Source of the DNA: MGIIa-L3 sp11892u
GTDB taxonomy: Archaea; Thermoplasmatota; Poseidoniia; Poseidoniales; Poseidoniaceae
Length of the DNA stretch: 64,000 nucleotides
Reading direction: 5' to 3'
Assembly (NCBI GenBank): GCA_965659685.1
Contig: CBFHXB010000001.1
Location: forward strand, 62,001 to 126,000
Numbering within the stretch: the first letter of the stretch is position 1; each line of letters begins with the position of its first letter. Positions 35,088 to 42,780 of this stretch are shown here, in pieces. Both the position numbers and the translations under genes were made by a program. The notes under the pieces are model-generated. The model was given only the letters and a program-made list of their open reading frames with translations, was not told where the DNA came from and did no database searches.

Positions 35088-35582
35088 ATGGAATCCCTCC
35101 TGCACGCGGAAGTGCGGCTTCGAATTGACGGCCTCCTCAAGGACGAAGACGACTGGGTCACGGCGATGGCGACCGTCGTCTGTGAATTGCATCATGCCTT
35201 CGATCACTTTCACTGGACGGGCTTCTACCGCACCGTGCGCCCAGGCCACCTCAAGGTCGGTCCGTACCAAGGTGGCCACGGTTGTTTGGACATTCCCTTC
35301 GAACGGGGCATTTGCGGTGCAGCGGCCCGCACGGCGACCACGCAGGACGTCCCCGACGTTCACGTTCGACCGGAGCACATCGCCTGCAGCAGCAGCACAA
35401 ACAGCGAGGTGGTGGTCCCTGTCGTTGCACCTTCAGGTCACGTCATCGCCGTGCTGGACGTGGATTCCGACGACTCAGCCGCGTTCAGTGGTGCTGACGT
35501 GGCCTTGCTGGAGTCCTTGTGTGCAACACTTGGTCAGCGCTACGGCAACGCCGTGGTGGCCAGCATTCCCGGGTTGAACTGA
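35088..35582 (+). CDS. Free methionine-(R)-sulfoxide reductase (GAF domain)
   Basis: 164-residue single GAF domain. The family pattern is clear: HWTGFYRTV, KVGPYQGGHGCLDIPFERG, GICGAA, HIACSSSTNSEVVVPVV with the catalytic Cys, and AVLDVDSDD. All three conserved cysteines are present, so the reductase is probably active on free Met-R-sulfoxide using thioredoxin. TCAAAATT about 24 bases before the ATG is a possible TATA box. The stop shares TGATCA with the convergent rqcH. Another oxidative-repair gene in a window rich in them. Confidence 0.88.
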   Translation: MESLLHAEVRLRIDGLLKDEDDWVTAMATVVCELHHAFDHFHWTGFYRTVRPGHLKVGPYQGGHGCLDIPFERGICGAAARTATTQDVPDVHVRPEHIACSSSTNSEVVVPVVAPSGHVIAVLDVDSDDSAAFSGADVALLESLCATLGQRYGNAVVASIPGLN

Positions 35583-37739
35583 TCAGTCCTCGGCTGTGGA
35601 CGCACCGGCGGGTTCGCCCCGTTGAAGGGCGCTGAACAGGTGGTGGTCCTCGACGATGTCGATTGGGCCGGGCAGCACCGGCAAGATGTCGTCCACGCTC
35701 AATCCAGTGGCCTTTGCGATACGGTTCGCGGCGGTCTCTTTCTTGGTCCGGCCACCGCTGATGATCGCCCAACGACCGCCGAGGGCCTCGGCTTGTTTTG
35801 GCGTGGTGCCCATGAGCAAGGGCACGCCGTTGATGGCCACCAGCACCACACCGAGGCGCAAATCCAGATCCTTGAACCACTGGCGTTGTCCTCGAACAAT
35901 GAAGGCCCCCGCACCGACGAATTCACCGGTTTGCGCGGTCTTCGACACCTGAGCGGGTTTGACGGAGTAGACGGTACCGTGGCCACCGCCGCTTCCCCAT
36001 GCGCGGCTCCAGCAGAGGGCCAACTGTGCGCCGTGCTCAAGGTCTTCCTCGGTGATGGGTCCTGCATCGATGCGGTCGCTGAGTCGGAACGCCGGCATGC
36101 CCTCTGGGAGGTAGGCGGGTGGGCGTTCGTCGACGGTGAATCCGCGTTGGGACTGCATGGCGCATGACGGCGCGCCGTGCAGGTCGGCGTGCAAGTAGCG
36201 GTCGTCGCCTTTCAGGTGCTTTTTCACGATGGCGTCGTTGCCTTTCGCGTCCCGGCCCCCGACCATCAAGCGACCGTTGGCAAGCATGGTCCAACGGTGG
36301 TGCTCAAACCAGAGCCGTTTGGACCGCTTCACACGGACGACTTGTCCGCTGGCCTGCTGTTTTGCTTCCTTCTTCTTGGCGCGTTCCAATTCGGTTCGCG
36401 TCGTTTCCAGCGCAGCGACCGCACCTGAGGACTTGTCCTTCTGCTTGCGGGCTGCCGAGAAGAGCCGTTGCGCGTTTTGGTGCACCGTCTCGTCGAGGTG
36501 GAGGGTGACTTCCTGCTGTCCCGGTTCTCCGTCCTCGTTCGGCAGCACGCAACGGATGGTCCGCTCGGCCGGGTCTGCGCTCCGAATCCAGGGGATTCCC
36601 TTCAGCGCAGCGATGACCGCATCCCAACCCGTACGTTCCACCGCTTCTCGCGTTTGGGCCAAAAGCCCGTCCACGTGGGTCCAATGCTCCTGAATGGCAT
36701 GGCCGAGGGCCTGTTGCTTCTCCACCTTGGCGTGGAAGCCACCGAGGGCCTTCTCCTGCTGGGCCAGGCGTCGCTCGAGGCGCTCAACGTCGGTGGAGTG
36801 CCCTCGTCCGGGCGCGGCCGCGTTGACCTGTTCAAGCTCACGACGAAGCAGCGCGTCGGAATCATGGCCGCCCCACCATGCATCGATCGCGTGGAGCATG
36901 CCGGAGAACGCCAACGTCGTCCGCCCTTCGTGGTCGGGCAACAACACCGGCGTGGCTTCTTCGACGTGTTCCATGAGGTAGGCATCAAGGGCGCCGTCGG
37001 TGGGTGCTTCAGGGGCGTCTTCCTTCAGGACCAGATGTCCAGCTCGCTCTTCCTCCAAGCGGTCGAGAAGCCCACGCAGTGCAGCATGCACGGTGGTCGC
37101 ATCGGCCGCTGCTGCATCCAAGCCGGGCTCGATGCCAGCCGCATCGCAGACGGCGTTGGCCAAACGCCCACCCAGGTTCACTTGGCCACCAAGGGTCGAG
37201 GCAAGGTTGCGGTCGGAGTCGGCGAGGATCGACGCAAGTGCATCCACGTCCAGTTCGTCAGGGTCCTGCGCAGGGGGAGGAGGGAGGTACGGTTCGCCGC
37301 GTTTGAGGGTACGGTCACGGTACGTGGCGTGTGTCAGCGGTTGGATGATCGTCTGCTCTTCATCGAGCAGGATGACGTTTCCTTCGCCAAAACACTCGAT
37401 GACAAGGTGTCGGTCACCGCCTTTCGTGGTGAAGGTCAAGCGCAGGAGGCGATCGAAGGCCACCTGTTCAACGGCGATGAGGCGCGCGTTGCCCAATTGT
37501 TTGCGAAGGAGCATGGCAAAAGGCGGTGGAGACATCGGCATCGGACGGTCTCGGGTGGACGTCGAAATGCGCCGGCCTCGGACGATGACGAGGTCAAAGG
37601 CGTCCGCATCCTTCGGGTTGAAGCGGAGCACAACTTGCTCGTAGTGGGGCATGTAGGATTTCTTGACCCAAGCGCCAAGATGAGCCTGGAGCTCATGGGC
37701 AATGGCACGCAAATCGAACGCGCTCATCGCCTGCTTCAT
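35583..37739 (-). CDS. rqcH: NFACT-family ribosome quality control protein (archaeal RqcH/NEMF)
   Basis: 718 residues. N-terminal NFACT-N segment (MSAFDLRAIAHELQAHLGAW, then a FAMLLRKQLGN motif), helix-hairpin-helix and a long coiled coil (about residues 290-470), then the NFACT-R domain from about residue 477: WFEHHRWTM, GGRDAKGNDAIVKKHL, YLHADLHGAPSC. The C-terminal piece with VLPGPIDIV is also typical. Homologues bind stalled 50S/60S subunits with peptidyl-tRNA and add C-terminal alanine tails. A second ATG four codons in (37727) could be the start. Role here is by homology. Confidence 0.92.
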   Translation of the reverse strand: MKQAMSAFDLRAIAHELQAHLGAWVKKSYMPHYEQVVLRFNPKDADAFDLVIVRGRRISTSTRDRPMPMSPPPFAMLLRKQLGNARLIAVEQVAFDRLLRLTFTTKGGDRHLVIECFGEGNVILLDEEQTIIQPLTHATYRDRTLKRGEPYLPPPPAQDPDELDVDALASILADSDRNLASTLGGQVNLGGRLANAVCDAAGIEPGLDAAAADATTVHAALRGLLDRLEEERAGHLVLKEDAPEAPTDGALDAYLMEHVEEATPVLLPDHEGRTTLAFSGMLHAIDAWWGGHDSDALLRRELEQVNAAAPGRGHSTDVERLERRLAQQEKALGGFHAKVEKQQALGHAIQEHWTHVDGLLAQTREAVERTGWDAVIAALKGIPWIRSADPAERTIRCVLPNEDGEPGQQEVTLHLDETVHQNAQRLFSAARKQKDKSSGAVAALETTRTELERAKKKEAKQQASGQVVRVKRSKRLWFEHHRWTMLANGRLMVGGRDAKGNDAIVKKHLKGDDRYLHADLHGAPSCAMQSQRGFTVDERPPAYLPEGMPAFRLSDRIDAGPITEEDLEHGAQLALCWSRAWGSGGGHGTVYSVKPAQVSKTAQTGEFVGAGAFIVRGQRQWFKDLDLRLGVVLVAINGVPLLMGTTPKQAEALGGRWAIISGGRTKKETAANRIAKATGLSVDDILPVLPGPIDIVEDHHLFSALQRGEPAGASTAED

Positions 37740-37799
37740 GACGACCCCGCTCGGAGGGGGGTGGCCTTGTTCTTGACGCTGATGCCCGCTTTGTTGCCC

Positions 37800-38801
37800 T
37801 CAGGCTTGACCTGAGCGGCCATCGAGCACCTCGAGGAGGCCACTGGCGATGGCCATGATGCCGGCCACGACGGCGATGTACACGCCAATCGAAGCGCCCA
37901 TGACGCTGTCCGGGTCGTCAGGAAGCGCACTTCGCCAGAGCAAGACGGCGAGCACGATCACCACGCCTGCGAGCATGTTGCCCCACCGGGCGTTGTCGGT
38001 TACGACCGAGGGAATCGCATCCACACCCACTTTGGGAAGGACCGCCATCACCGTACACACCAAGGCCAGCACCGTACCGATCCAGAGCCAAGTGCCTCCC
38101 TTCGAACCGGCTTCAACGCTGATCATGCACTCTGCTTTGGCGTCTGCTGCGGCTGAGGTGGCCTCATCGATGACGGTTTGGTTCCCACCGCTCAAGGCCG
38201 TGGCCATGTTTACGGTCAACTCCTCGAACCGGTCGCACGCGCCTGCTTGAGTCCCCTTGTGGACCATCTCCGTGCTGTTTTCCGGGGGCGTCTCATCCAT
38301 CGGTGTGGACAAGTAGGCGGAGGAGGAGATGCAGATGCTTTGGTTGGCCTCGTCACCGATGCCAGAGCAATCGTAGGTGACGCTGCTTAAGCCCGAGCTG
38401 ATCTGGAGACCCCCCTCGACGTCTCCGGTGAGCCACGCTCCGTTGAACTGAGCGACCATGGAGAGGAGAAGCGCCATGGCAATGAGTCCCACGGCCCCCC
38501 AGCCCAACATGCTCGGGCCTTCGCCTGTCACGGTGGGTTGTGCCGTGGCTTGGGTGGGCATCGTCTGCGTCGCCAACGGTTGCGGCATGGCTTGAGCGGG
38601 CATTGTCTGAGCCATCGGTTGTGCCGCAGCCGGTGCCACGGCGGCGGGTTGGACCGCTTCTGGCATGGCTGGCGCAGCCGCGACGGGCGCCCCTGCAGCA
38701 GGCGTGAAATCCGGGTAATACTGTCGTGTGTACGCGAGCGCTTGATCCGCAGAATAACCCTGCGCGACAAGACCGTCATGGTAGCTTTGTGCGTCTGCCA
38801 T
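37800..38801 (-). CDS. Membrane protein with N-terminal QGY motif
   Basis: 333 residues. The first 30 residues carry YHDGLVAQGYSADQALAYTR, a short helical motif also found in the tail of the giant surface protein at 49262-55960. A Pro/Ala/Gln/Met-rich linker (residues 35-90) follows, then a membrane helix (WGAVGLIAMALLLSMVAQF), an extracellular domain of about 110 residues with several cysteines (DCSGIG, QSICIS, GACDRF, AECMIS) that may form disulfides, and three further helices. No known family recognised. It lies 60 bases upstream of rqcH on the same strand. Confidence 0.7.
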   Translation of the reverse strand: MADAQSYHDGLVAQGYSADQALAYTRQYYPDFTPAAGAPVAAAPAMPEAVQPAAVAPAAAQPMAQTMPAQAMPQPLATQTMPTQATAQPTVTGEGPSMLGWGAVGLIAMALLLSMVAQFNGAWLTGDVEGGLQISSGLSSVTYDCSGIGDEANQSICISSSAYLSTPMDETPPENSTEMVHKGTQAGACDRFEELTVNMATALSGGNQTVIDEATSAAADAKAECMISVEAGSKGGTWLWIGTVLALVCTVMAVLPKVGVDAIPSVVTDNARWGNMLAGVVIVLAVLLWRSALPDDPDSVMGASIGVYIAVVAGIMAIASGLLEVLDGRSGQA

Positions 38802-38849
38802 GTGCCGTCAGCATCAATGGCACACTTAGCCTTCACGACCGTTGAAGGG

Positions 38850-40358
38850 TCATGCAACAGGATGCCAGCCGCCGTTGTGCTGCCGCACCGTGCCGTGTTC
38901 GGCGTGGGCGAGCAGGTGGGCAAGCGTCTGGTCTTGGGCCAGCCCCGGATGTGCGTCCGGGCTGTCAGCGTACGCCTCTGTGGCGATGTCCGCTACCGAG
39001 GTCCGGCCGGCATGCACGGCGTCCAGAACCCGGTCATGCCGCGCTCGGCGATGGCTTAGGTAGTGGGCCAGCAAGGCTTGAGGACGGGTGATGACCGGTC
39101 CGTGCGAGGGGAACAACATGTGGGGCTGGAGGGCAGCCAAGCGTTCCAGTTGTTCGAGGTAGACGACCATGTCGCCTTGACCCGGTGGGATGAGGATGGT
39201 GCCAATGCCGGCCACCATGTCGCCTGCCACCAAGCCGGCTTCGCTCAGGAGACAGAGATGCCCAGGGTGATGACCCGGCGTATGGAGCACGGTCCAACGG
39301 TGCTCTCCCAACGTGATGACGTCACCGTCGTTGAGGGCCCGATCGACGCGCATCCCCCCGTCTTCATGCCCCCAAATGGGCACATCAAAGGCCTCGCGAA
39401 GGAGGTCCTCGTCTCCGATGTGGTCGCCGTGTCCGTGGGTGTAGAGGTAGGCTTGGACCTCGCCTCCGTGGCGGTCAACGGCGTCAGCGAGTTCCTCCAT
39501 GGCTTCCCGATGGGTGATGGCGGGATCCACGACGATGAGCGGTCCGCCGGGCGGTCCGATGAGGTAGCAATTGGTGTGGTCCGCAGGCGGTAAGGTGGCC
39601 GTGGGCACGGGAAGCACCTGCACGCCATAAGCGAAGAGGATGGATGCCCGACCTGGCCGTTGCTTTGCCACGAAAGCCATGGCCTCGGCCGCATCGCCGC
39701 CGTTGCTGCTTAACCTGCGTGCAAGGAACTGAAGCAAGGACACCACCGGTGGGGCGATGCGCATGGTGTGGTGGCGCCAATCGTGGAGGAAGGCTTCAGG
39801 CGTGGCCCATCGCATCTCCGTGAATTCTGTTTGAGGTTCAAGGTCGAGCTCCGGGGTGTCGTCCACCGAACCAAGGTGGACATGGAGGAAGGTGTTGTCG
39901 AATTGCATCGGGCCAAAGGGTGGCGTGGTCCGCTGGCTGATGACGTTCATTCCACGCAAATCCACGGCAGGTGAACCGATGGCCATCGCATTCGCCCAAG
40001 CACTTCGGTCGGTCAGCAGGGAGGTGCGTAGGTCTGTACCGATTGTTTGCAACCGTTCACCGTCCCACCACCAACCGAGTTCCTCCGCCATTTCGCGGGC
40101 ACCGGCAAACCGGGCGAGGTCGTGGTCATCGCCGACGGCTGGGAGGTCCACGGCAGCAAAGGCTTCTGCCTCGCCTCGAGCGACGCCCCCGCCTGGAAAT
40201 GCCCAGGTTTGAGGGAAGGCCCGCATGGTGGGTGAGCGCAGTCCGAGAAGCACCTCAAGGCCGTCAGGCCCGTCCCGAGTGACCGTCAAGGTCACCGTCG
40301 GTCGGGGTGGTCGGCGGTTGACACCGTCGAGGTGCATCCCAGCAGGCACCTCACTCAT
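38850..40358 (-). CDS. Nudix hydrolase fused to metallo-beta-lactamase (LACTB2-like)
   Basis: 502 residues with two enzymes. Residues about 20-190 are a Nudix domain: WAFPGGGVARGEAE then AREMAEELGWW, giving a Nudix box split by about 20 extra residues between the Gly-rich and REXXEE parts. Residues about 230-440 are a metallo-beta-lactamase fold with YTHGHGDHIGDEDLL (metal site, about residue 305), HTPGHHPGHLCLL and AGDMVAG. The C-terminal 60 residues look like the winged helix found in LACTB2-type proteins, which cleave RNA or hydrolyse thioesters. The fusion is known in bacteria; the substrates are not. It is next to rqcH and a tRNA gene. Confidence 0.88.
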   Translation of the reverse strand: MSEVPAGMHLDGVNRRPPRPTVTLTVTRDGPDGLEVLLGLRSPTMRAFPQTWAFPGGGVARGEAEAFAAVDLPAVGDDHDLARFAGAREMAEELGWWWDGERLQTIGTDLRTSLLTDRSAWANAMAIGSPAVDLRGMNVISQRTTPPFGPMQFDNTFLHVHLGSVDDTPELDLEPQTEFTEMRWATPEAFLHDWRHHTMRIAPPVVSLLQFLARRLSSNGGDAAEAMAFVAKQRPGRASILFAYGVQVLPVPTATLPPADHTNCYLIGPPGGPLIVVDPAITHREAMEELADAVDRHGGEVQAYLYTHGHGDHIGDEDLLREAFDVPIWGHEDGGMRVDRALNDGDVITLGEHRWTVLHTPGHHPGHLCLLSEAGLVAGDMVAGIGTILIPPGQGDMVVYLEQLERLAALQPHMLFPSHGPVITRPQALLAHYLSHRRARHDRVLDAVHAGRTSVADIATEAYADSPDAHPGLAQDQTLAHLLAHAEHGTVRQHNGGWHPVA

Positions 40359-40434
40359 GCTCGGTCGTAGCGAGCGTTGCGGTTCATCCTTGCGTTTGAC
40401 TCAGGCTTCAAGGCCAACGGCTCCATGCCAATGC

Positions 40435-40650
40435 ATGGCGCGCCACCTGACCGTCGAGGATGAACTCGCGGAATTGGCGCAAATCGTGGCCGAGGCCGAG
40501 GCTGAGGGCATCGATCCGTGGCCCGAACCGAAACCTGACCGACCATGGGCCAAGTGGACCATCGCGACCTTCGTGACCGTGATGATGTTGTCATGGGTCA
40601 GTCAACTGCTTTTCCGGGTCGTGGAAATCACCCGTGAAACGGTGCCCTGA
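40435..40650 (+). CDS. Small single-pass membrane protein
   Basis: 71 residues from the ATG at 40435. An acidic, helical N terminus (LTVEDELAELAQIVAEAEAE) leads to PWAKWTIATFVTVMMLSWVSQLL, one membrane helix near the C terminus, with only a short tail. Divergent from the Nudix-MBL gene and 47 bases before tRNA-Gln. No family recognised; called from sensible composition and layout. Confidence 0.5.
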   Translation: MARHLTVEDELAELAQIVAEAEAEGIDPWPEPKPDRPWAKWTIATFVTVMMLSWVSQLLFRVVEITRETVP

Positions 40651-40697
40651 TGCGGCACCGTTGCCTTCAAATGGAGAACGAGGGTGCCTCGCAGCAT

Positions 40698-40773
40698 AGT
40701 CCCTTAGTGTAGCGGTCCATCATGAAGGATTCTGGTTCCTTCGACCTCGGTTCGAATCCGAGAGGGACTACCA
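40698..40773 (+). tRNA. tRNA-Gln (CUG), CCA encoded
   Basis: Acceptor AGTCCCT/AGGGACT with discriminator A at 40770 and genomic CCA at 40771-40773. Anticodon stem AAGGA/TCCTT around TTCTGGT puts CTG at 40732-40734. T arm CTCGG-TTCGAAT-CCGAG is perfect; the D stem has one T-T mismatch. TTCAAATG about 28 bases upstream may be its TATA box. Confidence 0.95.
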
Positions 40774-40780
40774 CCGCTCA

Positions 40781-41677
40781 TCATGGCAGGGTGAAACTGG
40801 TGACCATCAGCAAGCCGTCACCGAATTGCAGCGTCCCGGTGAATTCCGCGACCTCGCCGAGGGCCGCGGTCCTCAGGGTGAACGTGGTACGCTGCTTTGT
40901 TCCACGACGGCGATGGTGCCGGTAGAAGTGGACGCCAACCCGATAGGTTCCGCTGGGGGGATTGTCCTTCCAGACCACGTTTTCCACCGGGGTCACCGAG
41001 GTCGGCCGTGCGTTCATGTCCACGTCGAGTTCACCGCCGCATTCGCTTCGACGTTGGTTGAAGTAAATCCGTTCACCGCTTGGGGCATACACGTGGAGAT
41101 CGAGGTCGTTCCGGTCTTCCCACGCGAGGCTGATCTGAACAGCTCCGCTTGCACCGCCCTCACGTTCGACCCGGTCGACAATGGTCGAATCCTCCACGTC
41201 CACGGTTTCCACACGAACGCCGAGACCGACCTGCTCGCCCAACACCGCCCCGCGCGCGTGCCGGTCGAGGTCCTCCGAGACCTCTGCGATGTGCTGACCG
41301 CGCTCCTTCAGCGCGATGCTGACGAGCATGTCCAAATCGGGAGCTTCTGGAACGTCCGGATCCTCGTCCATGTCGAGCACAGGCGGGTTGAGGTTCAACG
41401 CGAGGGCCTCCAAACGTCGTGCAGCCTCCCGATCGAGGCGAGCCTGCTTCTGGGCTGGCGTCAAATCATCGAACAATGGCCCGAGGCGAACCAAACCGAG
41501 CATCGTGGGGGGAAGTGATTCATCGTAATCCCAAGGCGCAGCAACCCCTCCGAAGCCGTACTTGCTTGCCTGCATGGCGTCGAGCAAGTGGTCGCCCCGT
41601 CGTTGCAGCCAACGGCGGAAGAGCAGCACGCCTCCACCGAGGCCCAGTGCTGCCACGCCCCAAACCCAGGCATCCAT
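40781..41677 (-). CDS. Membrane-anchored DUF2135 (YfaP-like) protein
   Basis: 298 residues. One N-terminal membrane helix (VWGVAALGLGGGVLLF) then a charged helical stretch, and a C-terminal beta domain from about residue 180. That domain has LAWEDRNDLDLHVYAPSGE, ECGGELDVDMNARP, ENVVWKDNPPSGTYRVGVHFY, the DUF2135 pattern seen in bacterial YfaP proteins with predicted calcium or carbohydrate-binding jelly-roll fold. The helix has no clear cleavage site, so an anchored protein is likely. Orientation is unclear because the following RRWLQRRGD suggests the domain may be cytoplasmic. Its stop is eight bases from tRNA-Gln, convergent with it. Confidence 0.75.
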   Translation of the reverse strand: MDAWVWGVAALGLGGGVLLFRRWLQRRGDHLLDAMQASKYGFGGVAAPWDYDESLPPTMLGLVRLGPLFDDLTPAQKQARLDREAARRLEALALNLNPPVLDMDEDPDVPEAPDLDMLVSIALKERGQHIAEVSEDLDRHARGAVLGEQVGLGVRVETVDVEDSTIVDRVEREGGASGAVQISLAWEDRNDLDLHVYAPSGERIYFNQRRSECGGELDVDMNARPTSVTPVENVVWKDNPPSGTYRVGVHFYRHHRRRGTKQRTTFTLRTAALGEVAEFTGTLQFGDGLLMVTSFTLP

Positions 41678-41721
41678 AGGATTGACTTGTCCCGGCTCCT
41701 TTAGAGCAGTTCCGGCTGCGC

Positions 41722-42780
41722 TCAGGCGTCTCGGAAGCGGGCGATGACGCCCTCCAGCGCTTCTGCGGAGGGCCGCAGGTCGTCGGTTCCAAGGTCGATG
41801 AGGGCCTTTTCAGGGAGGTTCAGCACCTCGTGCATCGTCGGTTGGTTGCCGTCAAAGTAGAGCAAACCGGTGACGTGATGATCTTCGGAATCGGCCTTGT
41901 GAAGGGCCGAAAGGGCCGCAACAGCGTCTGAGGGGTCGTGTTCCGCATCGATGGTCTCCAATCGGATGGTGGATCCGTCGTGCAGGGTGATGTCCACAAA
42001 GTGGCCTTCAGGCACTTCGACTTCTTCGATTGGCATGCGCTGAGGGATGTAATCCGGCATGTGGAGGGTGACTTCGTTTTCCTTGACGTAGCCGTACGAT
42101 TTGTAGGACTCGTCGTTGTTGTTGAAGGTCACACAAGGCGAGATGACGTCAATGAGGGCGAAGCCCTTGTGGGCCATGGCCGCCTTCAGGAGCGCCGTCA
42201 ATTGTTTCTTTGAGCCGGAGAAGGAACGGGCCACGAAGGTGCAACCGAGGTTGATCGCCATGGCGCAGAGGTCGATGGGTTGCTGCTTGTTGGGGCGCCC
42301 CTTCTTCTTCTTCGAACCGACTTCGGCGGTGGCGGAGTACTGACCCTTCGTCAGGCCGTACACACCGTTGTTCTCGACGATGTAGACCATGTCCAGGTTC
42401 CTTCGAATGGCGTGGATGAGTTGGCCGATGCCGATCGAGGCGCTGTCGCCGTCTCCGGACACGCCCAGGTAGGTCAATTCACCGTTGACGGCGGCCGCTC
42501 CAGTGGTCACCGAGGGCATGCGACCGTGGACGGTGTTGAATCCATGCGATTGGCCGAGGTAGTACGCCGGAGTCTTGGAGGAACATCCGATGCCGGACAT
42601 CTTCGCGATGCGGTGCGGCTCGATGCCGTTTTCCCACGCGGCCTTGATGATGACCGAGGAGATCTGATCGTGGCCACATCCGGGGCACAGCGAGGAAGGG
42701 CCGCCCTTGTAGGCGTCGACGGGCTGGTCGATGATGTTGAGCTTCACGGGTCGGGCCTTTCGTGCAGGGGCGTCGCTCAT
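41722..42780 (-). CDS. korB: 2-oxoacid:ferredoxin oxidoreductase, beta subunit
   Basis: 352 residues. SLCPGCGHDQ gives conserved cysteines of the cluster site, and SGDGDSASIGIGQLIHAIRRN..ENNGVYGLTKGQ forms the thiamine diphosphate site (GDG...NN). KorB-type enzymes oxidise 2-oxoglutarate, or other 2-oxoacids, to the acyl-CoA and reduce ferredoxin. The ATG overlaps the korA stop by four bases (ATGA), so the two are translationally coupled. No separate delta (ferredoxin) subunit gene is adjacent, as in two-subunit aerobic enzymes. Substrate choice is unresolved. Confidence 0.93.
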   Translation of the reverse strand: MSDAPARKARPVKLNIIDQPVDAYKGGPSSLCPGCGHDQISSVIIKAAWENGIEPHRIAKMSGIGCSSKTPAYYLGQSHGFNTVHGRMPSVTTGAAAVNGELTYLGVSGDGDSASIGIGQLIHAIRRNLDMVYIVENNGVYGLTKGQYSATAEVGSKKKKGRPNKQQPIDLCAMAINLGCTFVARSFSGSKKQLTALLKAAMAHKGFALIDVISPCVTFNNNDESYKSYGYVKENEVTLHMPDYIPQRMPIEEVEVPEGHFVDITLHDGSTIRLETIDAEHDPSDAVAALSALHKADSEDHHVTGLLYFDGNQPTMHEVLNLPEKALIDLGTDDLRPSAEALEGVIARFRDA

